Positions 33,453 through 46,778 are shown, counted from the stretch's first letter. The stretch: 64,000 nucleotides of DNA from Ceratopteris richardii (GCA_020310875.1 CM035427.1:93852102-93916101); one strand, 5' to 3'. The notes: generated by a model not told the origin, from the sequence alone. Program-made: numbers and translations.

Positions 33453-36400
33453 AAAAGCATTTCCGTCCTCGGAAATGAGTGGAGATACATACCTTGGGGT
33501 ATTCCCCCGTGCTCCATGATCAATCGCAAAGATCATGGCTTTCATCTCTCTAAGTCTGCCTCTTAATTCAAAAGGGGAATTCTACCCCGACTGAATCTAA
33601 AAAGAGGAGAATCCATGTGTGGTCTAATTCCCTGCCCCATTCATTCAAAGTTCCATCTAGTTTGCATACAAAAAAGAACTGAGTCGAATGCAAAGTATGG
33701 AAAGAATGAAAAGGGTGGAAGACAACATCCCTACCTATTTCCTTTGTTTAAGCCATGTGTCATCTGGGCCTCCAAAGCTCAAACATGTGGATTAGGTGGA
33801 GTCAAAGTGACTTTAGCTAAATTGCTACCTTGGTCCATCTCTTTGCACCACTAGTGCATGAACCTAGCAAAATAGATGAATGCTTCTTAAGGTTTCTTTA
33901 TCAGATTCATCTCTTAAGTTAGAATCCAACTTGTTCTGAAAGGAAGATGAATCTTTCATAATCCCTGCCCAAATCACTCTCTTTTAGTGAAATGGGTGGA
34001 TTTTCTTGTTTGCGATTCGCCTCCAATAAATCTAAATAGAGGGGAATTTCATTATATAATCCCTGCCTAACCAATAGAATGGTAAAGGTGGATTATCTAA
34101 TTTTTACGAGGATATAACATCCTCTTTATCTTTGAATAGCTTACCAAAAGTGGATTTAATGTTTTTTCAAAACTTTATGTAGTTTTGATAATCCACTTTA
34201 AGGGACTATAATCCATAGGGATTAATCCAACTATTGTAGACTCCAAACGATTGAAACCTATTTTACTTGTTTTCCCAAAAAGATTAAGATCTTTATAACT
34301 ACGTCCCAAGATGGGAACTCATAGTGCAAAATATCGTGTTATCTTTAAGGTCATAAGTAAAAATAGATTATTCCAATCATTTCTTCAATGCTTAATCCTT
34401 ACAAGTAAAGGTCTTCTTGATCCTTCCAAAGTTCTCTCCTTATATACTAGATCTATTAAAGATGTCCTATGTTGACATCATATTAGATCTTTCCTATTCG
34501 TCAGTTAACTTGATTTATCAAGTATCAAAAAGATGATCTTTCTAAGTTTTCTTTCAAGCTTGATCTAAGATCATTTTTATGATCCTTGAATTTCAAGTCA
34601 TTCTTTGGGATGAAGCTTTTAGAGCTTCATTCTTTGGAGTTTACCTTCAAACTCAAAAAAGTTGATCCTCTCTTTATTTCTAACTCTCAATGAGAGATAG
34701 ATCCTTTTATATTTTGTTGGAAGAATTCTTCTTCCCTTTCAGAGGATAACTGAAGAAGATGCCTATTTCTAGACATTGTCTTCTTGATGTTTTCCATTGG
34801 ATCATGAGTCCCTTTTTCTTCTGGCCATCAAGAAAAAGTACTCAACGGGATTCAGTACCCACTGTCCCATACCAGTGGGTTCCTAATCCAATCCACATAA
34901 CTTTGTCTTTATACTTTCTCACCCTTTCTGTCCTTTTAAATGCCCTTCATACTATGGTACCAATTTATAAGAGCAAGGACTAAGGTGCTTAGATACACCA
35001 CTACTAATCTTACTTAAATATTTGGTTAACCGTTTAATGTGGTGTGACTCATCTTATCAAACTTAAAGTTTGACTTGATCTTTGCCCTACTAGGGTCTTT
35101 TGGCTTTCTTTTCTTCTTTAGCCAAAATAAGAGATAAGACTAGGTCTTACCCAAAATAGATCCCTTCATGTTCAATGTTTTACCCATGGGTTTTACTTAG
35201 GGATCTAGCTATTATGCTTCATACAAGAAGTCATATTCCTTAGGTCTATAATACTGGAATTCATAATGTATATTATGTTATCCCCATGAAGCATCAAAAT
35301 ATCTTTAGGTTTATCCTTTATAGTTCATCCAACTTCTTTTCCTAACCCACTTAGGATTTATATAATCCTTATGGTGTATGCAAGTCTTCTCTTGTATTGG
35401 GGTTCTTTTAAGAATCCCCAACTTTTGAGAACTTCATCTAGTTGGAAGATGTAATAATAGATATATGAAGTACTAGAATACGAGGAAGTACTTCAACTTT
35501 ATCTATTTCTTGCATATCTTTTACCTTGCGATACCCTATTCGGTCTTTTCAAGGCATAAGATAGAAGTTGTCAGGGACTTTCTCCCCTCCTTAAGAGTTT
35601 TTGTCCTCGAAAACTACCTGAGAGTAATTTTGAAAATTGTACTCTTTCAAAAGTATTTGAAAGAGTTTATTTTCAATCTTTTATTGTTCCCCTTGGTAAA
35701 AAAAACTATTCAGAGCTTCTTGCTTTCTCTTTTCCAAGCTTACAGAACAAATGTCCCAAAGTTCAAGTTGAGATTACCCACAAATTCGATGTCCCATACC
35801 ACCGAATTTACTTCAGTGGTAGTGTAAGCCTAGATGTCCCATACCATCTGGCTTACACTTCCACTTTGCTAAAGGTAACTTTAGCTTGAGTTTTGGGATC
35901 AAACCTTCTTCTAATCAAGTAAGATTTATTACTTCTTGGACTTGTAAGTATTATTTCCACTATAGAGCATATGTATTGCCTATGCTACAATGGAATTTCA
36001 ACTTACCAAGTCTCAGTTCTAATTGCAACTTGACAAGACTTAATGTCAAAGATTGGTTTTTCAATGATTCCCTTGTTCAGATGTACTCTAAAAGATCATT
36101 TTATGTCACCTGATAATAGAGCTAGTTTATACTCAACTAGATATTATCTCTTATGTCGTAATGAGTAATCTGAGAAAGAATAATTGACTTACCAATCAAA
36201 TCTCTATGATGAAGTAGATGGTAATACTATTTACCATTTAACTAGCCCTTTACTCTTAGGACATTGAAAAATGGTATTTCGGGTTTATTAAAACCCTTGG
36301 GTCTTACCTTCTCTTCATGTCTTGCATTTGCTTGGAACAATAGTGTAAAACTCCGAATAGTTCTTTACTTATTTCAAACAAAGAACTTCCTTGAACTAAT

Positions 36401-38465
36401 GCTTTCATCTTCCAAAACTAAGATTTTTTTATACCATATGTTCTCTTACTTATAGCTTTGAGAAGATAATGCTCTAAGTTACCACTATTGTATCGTGGTT
36501 TTATGAGAGAGAAAATTTTGTCCTAACAACTTAAGTCCTTGGCCTTGCTGATCAGACATGCCATGGGCTTTTATTGAATTTTAAAATTCTATAAGAGGGA
36601 TTTAAGCTTAAGGTATTTCAAGAAGTTAGGATTATTTGGCTTTTAACTACTAAGCTAAAACATAAAGGAATTAAATGGTTTATAGTGGCCAATTGGCCTC
36701 ATCACCATTTTTCCTAGAAACTGATAAAATTAAATCATACTTAAGGTTAACTTCAGGAACTTAATCTCCCTCTCAACTCAAAAACCCATGTAATATATTT
36801 CATGTGCATTTAAGTTTCGTCCATCCCTTGACTTTGTTTGAGTGTTCTTGTGATGATGAAGTAGACTTGGGCCATCGCACTTCTTCCCTTCCATCTTGGC
36901 ACTTCATACTTACTTGTGCCCAATATGTGTACATACCTTTAAATATTTGATTTGAACATCTACCTCTTGAGGCAAGGGCAAGGGTTCAACCCTTGCTAAT
37001 ATCCATAGTTGGTATGCAATGGGCCCTAGAAGGCCTATTCAGGAAATTTATTCAAGTCCAATTTATGTTACATACTATGTTAACTTCTTAGGTTTGAGCC
37101 CAAACTTGATACCTCATTTATAATACAATTATTCTTATTATTGAAGTATTTATTTAATATACCCCAATCAAGAGATAATAACATGTTGTAGTCTATAAAT
37201 GAGTTGAAAAGTAAAACACTCAGATAGAAAGAATTGTCTCAAAATCTAGTGTAATTCCCATTTTTCTTGAATTGGCCTTCTAGGCTAGAATTCAAACCTA
37301 TCTCCTTGTCGTCTATGGGCCGTATATATTGTACGACCCTTGCATCTATATTCTCATACTAAAGGGTGTCCAAGTGTGCATTCACATCATAAAACCATGC
37401 ATCTAATGTGTATATACATATGCAAGGATGTGTTCTTTATGCATAGCCATGCACATGCTCTCTTTTACCCTGATACACACATTCTTTTATATGCATCTCT
37501 AGGAGAAATAACTTCTCAAAAGAAATGATGTTCTTTTTAATGCATTTAGGGCATAAATGTATCTTTGGTGCGTAAAAGCACATTACTCATAAAATATCAT
37601 ACCTATCTTTATGCATGAAAGACCTTGACTTTATATTTGCATTACAAAGCTATTCAATGCATGAACTTTTCAAACCATGCTTGTTTGGCTATTAAAATAG
37701 CAAACGAATATTGAAACAAAACAAAACAAAAAAAAATTACTTGGCTTTGATTTGAGCGTTGTCCTTTCTTTGCCTATTGGAAGGATCTAGCTTTATGGGC
37801 ATAAAAGTTGCAGTGGAATGGGTGACCTCTCGGGAAGTCCTGGTGTTGTTCTGGTACAAACACGCTTAATTGGGGAGTTTGAATGGATCCCGTGTATTAA
37901 TGTACCGCACCACATATTTAAATATGCCCGTCAACTGGAGAAGCTCCTGCCCGCGACCTAGAGGACGTTTGAGATAGGGCTGAATCACTGATGCTTTGCA
38001 CACTGTTAATCCCGCATATCCGATTTTAACATCCGTGAACCTCTTCATATAGTGAGGCTGGAGCCCCATGTTTTCATCTGAAGCGGAGATAGAGCGAGTG
38101 AGTAATCTCCTTCTCTCACGTAGCCCCATGAGTCGCTCTGCATTGACTGTCACGCCCATGTGCATGGGGTCACATTTCTCAGCCATCAACGTGCGCACCC
38201 GTCAGTTATCTACAGGTCACTGGCCCGCCATTCCTGAATGCATCTCTCTCAAGATGGGAGAGTCACTCGGTGGTGTCTCGGGGAGAGTCATGCGGCAAAG
38301 ACTTTTTCTTTCTCAAGAAAGAGAACTCTCAACATCCGCGAGGAAGAGAACTCTCAGCATCCGTGAGGACTCTCAACATCAGTGAGCTAACGAAGATCTC
38401 ATAATCGAAGATCTTCAATGTTAGGCCAAATCTCCCGTGGAGATGAACTTCAAAAGTCCTATCTA
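33453..38465 (-). other. Non-coding interior of LARD-B
   Basis: Only short open frames, none shared in protein sequence with a known family. The portion up to about 37000 is homologous to LARD-A 593-4100. A 110-codon minus-strand frame at 37866-38198, about 270 bp inside the primer site, is the only one in a gag-like position; it has no recognisable domain and I saw no counterpart in LARD-A. Confidence 0.7.
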
Positions 38466-38477
38466 GCTCTGATACCA
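38466..38477 (-). other. Primer binding site of LARD-B
   Basis: Minus-strand TGGTATCAGAGC, complementary to initiator Met tRNA, one base from the 5' LTR. Confidence 0.9.
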
Positions 38478-38478
38478 C

Positions 38479-38907
38479 TGTTGTGTTAGAGCTCCATAGC
38501 CTCCACACACAAAGAACTAAGAAGCCTAAGAGAACTAACTAGCAAGGCGACACTAGGAAGAGAGATGTGTTTCCACCTAACCAACCCCTCCAATATATAG
38601 CTCCAAGATCAAGGGGGTAAGTCCTCAAGAGGACATGTGTACCTTCCATCACATGGGTCCCTAAGGTGTTCACATGGTTTCCAAGCTTAGGAAATCACAT
38701 GGCTTCTAAAAGAAGAGTCTCCAAGCTCTCACGTACAAATCAAGTGGCTAGGAGAAGCTTCTTATCAAGCCTAAGGTACTCAACCTTAGAGAATTAGCCC
38801 TAAGGTTCAAGACCCATCTAAAAGGGGTAAATAAACCATAAATCCCAAGGGTTTCACACCTAGAAACCCAAGGGTTCTACCCCTTAGACCCATGTAATTA
38901 TACAACA
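38479..38907 (-). repeat. 5' LTR of LARD-B
   Basis: 429 bp, TGTTGT to ACAACA, followed by the GTGAG target duplication. Confidence 0.92.
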
Positions 38908-39041
38908 GTGAGTTACCTTTATTGAAAACTTTTTCCTTTTGGTTTTCTTCTTCTTCATTTCTTGCTTGATTCTCCTTCCACATGTCCCTCCTCCTAAACT
39001 TTGTCATCCCCGACAGGCTTTGATTGGCGATGTGAGTATGT

Positions 39042-42000
39042 CTATATGGTTGTTTGCTCTCGTTGATTCAGTAGATTAGCTTCATATATCATGAGTTCTT
39101 TCCATTGTGCTGACTTGACACCATCATTGGGGGCTCGTTGATGATCTGCAAAGAAACTTAACTCATAGGATACCAATTGAGGATTTAAACTGGAACTCCT
39201 TTTTACGAAAATCTCCGAGTCCATTTCAAAAAATCCTATGAAAAATGCTTCTTTGAATGTTTGCATATAGGGACCTGGTAGAAACATTAAGCGAGAATAT
39301 ATGGCCATGATTGTAAGTGAGCTAGACATTTTAGAGATATCAAAAATTAAGGCATTTGTGCCTTGGTTAATGTTGATAAAGTTCAAAAAGGTGTATTGAG
39401 CATGTTTGAAGACTTTCAAAACTGAGTAGCATGCAAACACTTTATTCGTCATCTTTATTGCTAGGTCGGGAATTGTTGCATATCTTGAGAGCCAAAATTC
39501 TATAGTTGTACCATATATTCTTTGGTAGGTAAGTAGTTATGAGGTGGGCTGGATAATAGTGGATAGTTTAGCCACTGATTATTCAGTGTGCCCTGACACT
39601 GTTCTTCCCAAAATTGCGTGCAGGATCGTCTTCGTGGTACAAGACAAAAAGATAGTGCAGATTCCCAATGCACCTATAAAGTTAGATTCTTTTCCAAAAA
39701 CTTACGTCTCCAAATTGGATCTACTCTGTCAAATTATTCCTATCTATAAGAGAATGTATCTGTTCTGAATTATAAGTCTTGGTCGAGTTCTTTCTGTGTA
39801 GTCCTCTTGATGTATTGTCTAGTTTCTTCTTTCAATAGACCATATGGTACACTAAGAGGCTTCATAATTTGCTCTAAATTTTTCCTTTTGATTTTTGCTT
39901 CCTTCGTAACTTTCACTACTTGAACTTCAAATTGTCCTGTAAGTTGAAACTTGAGACACTAGTAGTGCCTGCTTGTCTCAGTTTAATTCTACAGTAGGCC
40001 GTGTATTTTTATCAGCACTCATCTCTGCCTTTCCCTCATGTATTGGTGAATTGTGGATGGGAGGAGAAGGAGGACGTACCTCAGTCTCCACAATAGCCGC
40101 TTGAGAGCTTTGAACTACTAGTGTCCCCATTTGATCGCCCTATAGTAATTGAGCCCACATGCTTTCAATGATTTCATCTTTCTTAGTTATTTCATTATTA
40201 GCTATTGTGAGTGCTTCATTACTCTGCAAGAGTTGCTCGCCAAGTAAAGCTACTTGATCGGCATCCTCTTTACATTGCTCTACGATCTGGGCTTCAGCAG
40301 CCTTCCACCTTTTTTTGAGCTCATTTGTATCATACATATACTTTCTTTCTCATTCGTCTCGTAACTCTTGCTCTTGCTTTAGTTGGCCTGCATATTTGGC
40401 TATCTGAGCTTCTAATTCCTGTGTATTGTTTTGTTGACTTTCTTGCACTTGCACGGGTTGATTAAACAAGATTGCATTCATTAATTCTTTATTCTTGCTT
40501 CTTAGGTTGTCTTCCTCGTCCATGTAAACTTTTATTTGAGCTTCTAAGATTTTGCTTCTATTTGATATACATACTTTTTCGGCTTCATTCGTTGCATATT
40601 TTTCTTGAAGCTCCTTACGTTGATATTGCATCTTTTGATTTTCTTCTGTGAGTAGGTTGCATCATTCCATTGCTTCTTTTGTTTCCTTTTCTTTGTTGGT
40701 AAGTTCCTTTTGGGCATGTAATACTCTTGTAGGGAGCTCCTCATGGAGCATCTTGAATTGATTTTTTTCCACTAATGCTTGGACATAATCTCTATCCACT
40801 TCCATAAGTTGTTGTTGGGTTTCCATGGGTTTTTGGATCATTTGTTTTACTACTGGCTTTAATTGTGGCACATCAACATTGAACCATGTTGTGGGTATGC
40901 TCGGCTCTTCACCCACTTTTACACCCTTGCCCTTTTCAATATGTACTATCTCATTGTGCGGTTGTCAAATTTGTAAGTGAATTTGTTGCTCTTCTTCTTC
41001 ATAGGTAGCAGACTTTGTAGCACTTCCTTGAAATGTTACATCCAATGGTGAAGGTTCTGCTATTACCTTTATAGGTGTAAATGGTTCTCGTTCCCTAATT
41101 TCTTCTTGTGTTTGCTCTTCCTTTGGATTCTTTATTGTAGATTGACTTTCAAGATAGATTTCTGTGACTTGAAGTTTTTTTGTGTCATTCATTTTCTATG
41201 TATCTACATCGTCTTTTGTTGGCCTTTCTTTTTGTCCATCTTCGAATGTAGCATCCCATACTTGATCCAATTTTTTGTTTTCAATGTCAAGTGAGTCCTT
41301 GACTTGATTGATTTCATCCCAATTACGATCATCATTTGATTCACTCCAGATATCGACGTTCATAGTTGATGGTTCATGTTCTTCCTGGATTTCATATGAA
41401 GAGCTTGAATTGACTAACCCCAATTCTCGGTTCCTGTGGAACTTGGTTAGCCTCTTACTAAGCATAGATGTGGTATGAGCTTGATGGTAATGATGCCCAG
41501 ATTGATTTGTCCTTCCATGAACTTGTGAGCCTCCTCCATAGCTTCTTGCATTTCTATTTTAGTGATAGGTGTGGACTGTTCTATTTTTGTTCTAGAGAGT
41601 ACAAATGTCCTCTTTGATGGTGGAGTTACTTCTTCCGCCTTTCGTACGTCCCTTAGTCATTTTGCTCCTCGCATCACCGGTTGTGATCTTTTTCCTGCTT
41701 CTTCGGTTATCTTCACTCCTTTCTTCTTTTTCGGTACCAGTGCTAGCTTCACATACTTAGCCATTTGAGTAGATGATGGCGTTTTCGTGAGGTGTTCTCG
41801 AATGCCTAATGCGTGGTATATCAATACTATCAGATCCACACTTCCATTCAAAAACTTCTTATGACCCCATTGCTTCTTGGCTTCAAATAATCGCTCTTGA
41901 ATGTAGGGTGTCAAGTTTACTTGGTTGCCTATTTGCTTGGTGGCATGAGATAGTAATTGAACTATTATCTTATGTGGTGCCATATATCTATGCATATTAG

Positions 42001-42520
42001 CAAAGTGAAAATGTTGATGCACCAATCTAACTTCTTCTTCAATATCAATATGATTAATATCCACGAATGTCTTGGTTTTAGTGCCATTACTTTCTTCCTT
42101 GAGATCCGTGGTCCCATCCTTGATCCATCTGAATGCTTCTTTAATGAGATCACACGTGAATTATATGGTTACCCATTCACCTTCTGCATCAAGAACTTTT
42201 GCTTCTAGCACCGATGGTTTGTCCAAGGCTGGATGAAGGGTGCTCATGACTTGAGTGCGTCTCTCGAAATCTGGCTTGTAGATGGCAACTCAAAATACCT
42301 ATGAATGCTAGCTTTTTTCAACACATCCATTGTTGATGGAAGCTCATGTAAGATCTTGAAGTCTTGGGACCACCAAAAATTGATCGTCCGTATCCATGAT
42401 TTTAATTGTCACCAAGTACAAATGGTGGCCCACTGGTTAGTCTTCTCGGAACCAATGAACTTTGGCCTTTGTCACACTTTTCATTGGGAATTCAAGTACT
42501 TCTTCTTGAATTGTTGTGTT
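39042..42520 (-). pseudogene. Decayed retroelement accessory gene (coiled coil)
   Basis: A run of broken minus-strand frames that is colinear with the plus-strand accessory ORF at 60377-63286. At about 42285-42325 LKKASIHRYFELP corresponds to WTKAGLDGYFRAHLP. At about 41983 MAPHKIIVQLLSHATKQI corresponds to MPPKKIWFSLYLAETENL, followed in both by a W...K...L.G...L...IY..L pattern. From 41465 to 40140 the frames encode acidic then long heptad-rich coiled-coil segments (LEAQIAKYAGQLKQEQELRD, EAQIVEQCKEDADQVALLG). Numerous stops and frameshifts exclude function. Its position upstream of the LTR edge at 32396-32415, once LARD-B is removed, places it between pol and the 3' LTR of an old element whose gag-pol is missing. 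Confidence 0.6.
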
Positions 42521-42578
42521 TGAATCTTCTCAAGCCATCTGCACTCAAACAAAGTAGAGACTAAGTTTTGATACTTGA

Positions 42579-44369
42579 TCAATTCTGTCTAATTATCGTG
42601 TGCAATGATTCATTGTCCACAACTCTCGCATACGACCTCGCTCTTCTAAGTCCTCCCTTTGTGCTTTGCTTTCTTTCTTTCTTTCCGATCAAAGTTTTCC
42701 AAAGAATCTCTCCCACATTCTTAAAGATATGCATCAGGTCTACCAAATGATTGATAAAAAATTCACTACAATAAGGGAGTTCATGGAAAATAGACAACCG
42801 CTTCATGCTAGTGACTGGATTTTTTGAATCCCACAGTTGTTTCCAATCGCTAGCTTTCATTTCACGGGGCGCTTGTCGACCAATTTGACCTTCATGTAAA
42901 ACATGTCCATCAGGCAAATATCTATGGTGTCCTTCATAGACAGTTTTACGTAGTGCTTTGGAATAGCGTGCTTCGAGTTGTGGTCCGCATAAGGGACAAG
43001 CATGGTAACCCGAAATCGATAAACCTAAACATTCATCATAACCAGGCCAATCATGCATCGTCCACATAAGTATGCCTTGCACTCGCACGTCTCGTTTTCT
43101 TATAGGTTGAGACATGTCACGCACAGTAATCCCATCCCATAAAATGCGCAGTTCTTCCACAAGTGGGGCAAGATATACATCCATGTTTTTTACCTTATAC
43201 TTACCTGGTACAATAAGAGCTAATAATAAATGACCTTTCTTTGTGGCCAGCCATGGTGGGATGTTATAATTCACCAAACATACAGGCCATGTGCTCCATG
43301 AAGAACTGCGTAAACCAAATGGATTCACTGCATCCATAGGTAGGCTAGACATATGGACCGAGCCTCACTAGCAAACTCTGGCCACTTACTATCTATGTGC
43401 TTCCAAGCATCAGAGTCAGTAGGCACTCGCATTACACCATCTGTAGACCTACTCTTTGTATGCCATGACATTAACTCAGCTATAGATTTGCATCTAAACA
43501 TGTTCTTAATTCGTGGAATGATAGGAAAGTGGCGAAGAACCTTTGCGGGGATTGCTTCGCCTACAAGGTCTTCTCTAAATCTATTTGCTCCACACTTTGG
43601 ACATACGTGGAGATGCTCATATTCATTCTGAAAGATAATGCAATCATTTGGACAAGCATGAATTTTAGTATAATCCATTCCAATGGACTGTAAAAGTTTT
43701 TTGCATCCCCACGTATTAGAGGCATGTCATTGCCCTCTGGCAAAAATTGATCTTTAAGAAGCCTGCAATAAGCAATTAAAACGATATTAGTAAATAAAGT
43801 TATTTTGATACAACAATGAAAGCCAATCTGTTCTCCACTTACCTGAACAATTCAGTGACACTACTATCTGACCATCCATAAATGGATTGCAGATTGAGCA
43901 TCGCGAGTGACGCACGTAGTACATATATCTTTGCTCCATTGTAAAGTGGTAAATGAGCTAGTCTTCGCATGTTTTCATATTCTTCATCTACTTCTGATTG
44001 TGGAAATTCGGTTGTGTCCATGAAACTCTCGACATCTTCACCACCATCATGATCTTCGTCCATCTCATAAAATGCTTCGAGCATCTCTTCCATATGTTCA
44101 TTCTGTGTAGTACTATTAGTAATTGCTTGTACTTCTAAGTCCTTCTTTGTTCTCTTTTGTCCACGAGAGGTTACCGGTGCAATGTCGTTTGGGTCCATCT
44201 GCTCACCTGGGGGACCATGCGAATGGTAGCGTAGGTTTTCTAGTCGACTCCTATCAAAAGATCCATACTCTCTAACATGTGCAGTACAAATCCATCATTT
44301 TCGATAAATTTGATACTTGCACTGAGTACAAGGACACACCATTCTCTCCTCCAGATCCAAAGAAGCCAT
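42579..44369 (-). pseudogene. CACTA transposase (TNP2 family), broken and truncated
   Basis: Begins at MASLDLEERMVCPCTQCK (ATG at 44369), a transposase-associated zinc-binding module, with an in-frame stop soon after. The next section (44198-43839) is acidic and ends ELFR at a GTAAGT splice donor. An acceptor TTGCAG near 43766 restarts at LLKDQFLPEGNDMP, giving an intron of roughly 75 bp. A one-base deletion near 43700 shifts the frame before the TNP2 signature HACPNDCIIF and CPKCGANRF. The core (43352-42579) has NPFGLRSSSWSTWPVCLVNY, GILMWTMHDWPGYDECLG and the ACPLCG motif. It ends at HLVDLMHIFKNVGEILWKTL and unrelated residues. The transposase would cut both ends and leave 3-bp duplications. 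Confidence 0.88.
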
Positions 44370-44449
44370 CTCCTACAATATGGACATTTTAGATCATTTG
44401 ATTTTTTATTAAACCTAAAAATCTTACTTCTAAAGACTTAAACCTAAAT

Positions 44450-45227
44450 ACTTAAACACCTAAAAAAACCTAAAACCCTATCTTATATATATATTTATTC
44501 AGATTTTTCCCTTAAACCCTAAAACCCTAATCCTAATCCTAAAAACCTAAAACCCTAATCGTAAAACCCTAATCCTAATCCTAAAAACCTAAAACCCTAT
44601 TTTATATATATATTTATTTATATATTCAGATTTTTTTCTTAATTAGTTCTATTTTTATATATTTAATTAAATTATTTAAATCACTAATACTTTTTATATT
44701 TATTTATCATTACAATTATCCTATTTTATATATATATATATATATTTATTTATTCAGATTTTTTCCTTAAATCTTAAAACCCTAAAACCCTAATCTTAAT
44801 CCTAAAAACCTAAAACCCTAATCTTAATCCTAAAAACCTAAAACCCTATTTTATATATATATTTATTTATTTATTCAGATCTTTTCCTTAAACCCTAAAA
44901 CCCTAAAACCTTAATCCTAATCCTAAAAACCTAAAACCCTAATCCTAATGCTAAAAACCTAAAACCCTATTTTATATATATATTTATTTATTTATTTAGA
45001 TTTTCTCCTTAAACCCTAAAACCCTAAAACCCTAATCCTAATCCTAAAAACCTAAAACCCTAATCCTAATCCTAAAAACCTAAAATCCTATTTTATATAT
45101 ATATATATTTATATATTCAGATTTTTTCTTAATTAGTCCTATTCTTTTAGATTATTAGTCCTATATATAATTAAATTATTTAATCACTAATACTTTTTAT
45201 ATTTATTTATCTATATAATTATCCTAT

Positions 45228-45260
<33 letters not shown>

Positions 45261-45650
45261 TTATTTATTTATTCAGATTTTTTCTTAATTAATCCTATTT
45301 TTATATATTTAATTAAATGATTTAAAACACTAATACTTTTAATATTTATTTATCTATATAATTATCCTATTTTATATATATATTATTTATTTATTCAGAT
45401 TTTTTCCTTAAATCTTAAAACCCTAAAACCCTTATCCTAATCCTAAAAACCTAAAACCCTATTTTACATATATATATATTTATTTATTCAGATTTTTTCC
45501 TTAAACCCTAAAACCCTAAAACCTTTATCCTAATCCTAAAAACCTAAAACCGTAATCCTAATGCTAAAAACCTAAAACCCTATTATATATATATATTTAT
45601 TTATATATTCAGATTTTTTCTTAATTAATCCTATTTTTATATATTTAATT
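44450..45650. repeat. Telomere-like CCCTAA satellite inside the CACTA element
   Basis: About nine or ten irregular units of roughly 90-130 bp. Each has an AT part (TATATATATTTATTTATTCAG, then a T-rich run) and a part with several CCTAAAACCCTAA and TAATCCTAATCCTAAAAACC blocks. Related to the plant telomere repeat CCCTAAA but degenerate and embedded in AT-rich spacers. Two units replace the telomere-like part with AATTAATCCTATTTTTATAT. Confidence 0.85.
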
Positions 45651-45689
45651 ATATATATTTAATTAAATTATTTAAAACACTAGTACTTT

Positions 45690-46740
45690 TTATATATGTA
45701 TTATCTGCATGTGTATGTGTATGTGTGTAAATATGTTATGTAGGTGTTAAGACCCTAAAATCCTAATCAGAAAGACTTAGACTTAAACCTAAAATACTAA
45801 AATGTAAATACTTGAACACCTATAAAAATCTAAATGTGTAAATGTGTAGATATGTGTGTGTGTATGTGTATGTATGTATGCTCTATTTTGCTATGTGTAT
45901 GTATGCATGTATGTATATGTGTATGTGTGTGTATGTATGCATGCATGTGTGTATATGTGTATGTGTGTGTATGTATGTGTGTGCATGTATGTGTGTATGT
46001 GTGTGTATGTGTATGTATGCATATGTGTATATATGTGTGTGTATGTATGTGTGTATGCAGGTGTGTGTGTATGTATGCATGTATGTATATTTGTATATGT
46101 ATGTATGCATGCATGTGTGTATATGTGTGTATGTAAGCATGCATGTGTGTACATGTATGTGTGTATGTATGCATGTGTAAATGTGTAGATGTGTGTGTGT
46201 GTGTGTATGTGTGTGTGTATGTATGCTCTATTTTGCTATGTGTATGTATGCATGTGTGTATATGTGTATGTGTGTGTATGTATGCATGCATGTGTGTATA
46301 TGTGTATGTGTGCGTATGTATGTGTGTGCATGTATGTGTGTGTATGTATGTGTATGCATGTATGTGTGTATGTGTGTGTGTATGTGTATGTATGCATATG
46401 TATATATGTGTGTGTATGTATGTGTGTATGCATGTGTGTATGTATGTATGCATGTATGTATATTTGTATGTGTGTGTATGCATGCATGTGTGTATATGTG
46501 TGTATGTAAGCATGCATGTGTGTATATGTGTGTGTATGTAAGCATGCATGTGTGTACATGTACGTGTGTATGTATGCATGTGTAAATGTGTAGATGTGTG
46601 TGTGTGTATGTGTGTGTGTATGTATGCTCTATTTTCCTATGTGTATATATGCATGTGTGTATATGTGTATGTGTGTATGTATGCATGTGTAAATGTGTAG
46701 ATGTGTGTGTGTATGTATGTGTGTGTGTGTATGCTCTATT
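45690..46740. repeat. TG/TATG-rich array with higher-order duplication
   Basis: About 1 kb of GTGT, GTATGT and ATGCATGT mixtures. Landmarks GTGTAAATGTGTAGAT and GCTCTATTTT recur at about 45838/45882, 46176/46226, 46579/46626 and 46687/46732, giving super-units of about 340, 400 and 107 bp. ORFs across it on both strands are repeat artefacts. Confidence 0.9.
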
Positions 46741-46778
46741 TTCCTATCTCTATCTTCCTTTCTTTTCATCATTCTTTA

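Larger units (their letters stand above)
32998..38907 (-). mobile_element. LARD-B: complete non-autonomous LTR retrotransposon
   Basis: 5,910 bp, flanked by the perfect duplication GTGAG (32993-32997 and 38908-38912). It has LTRs of 442 and 429 bp with TGTTGT/ACAACA ends, a purine tract at 33440-33452 and an initiator-Met primer site at 38466-38477, all on the minus strand. The 5-kb interior has no retroviral genes but is alignable with LARD-A over several kilobases. Non-coding interiors kept between LTRs are the definition of a LARD. Enzymes must come from another element; no candidate donor in the window has matching LTRs. Confidence 0.93.

Noticed and set aside
42766..42776. CACTACAA as the missing left CACTA terminus
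   Set aside because: It lies inside the transposase coding sequence and lacks subterminal repeats next to it.
45830..46700. Long ORFs rich in His/Thr/Tyr or Cys/Val/Met
   Set aside because: They are direct translations of the TG/TATG microsatellite in several frames on both strands.
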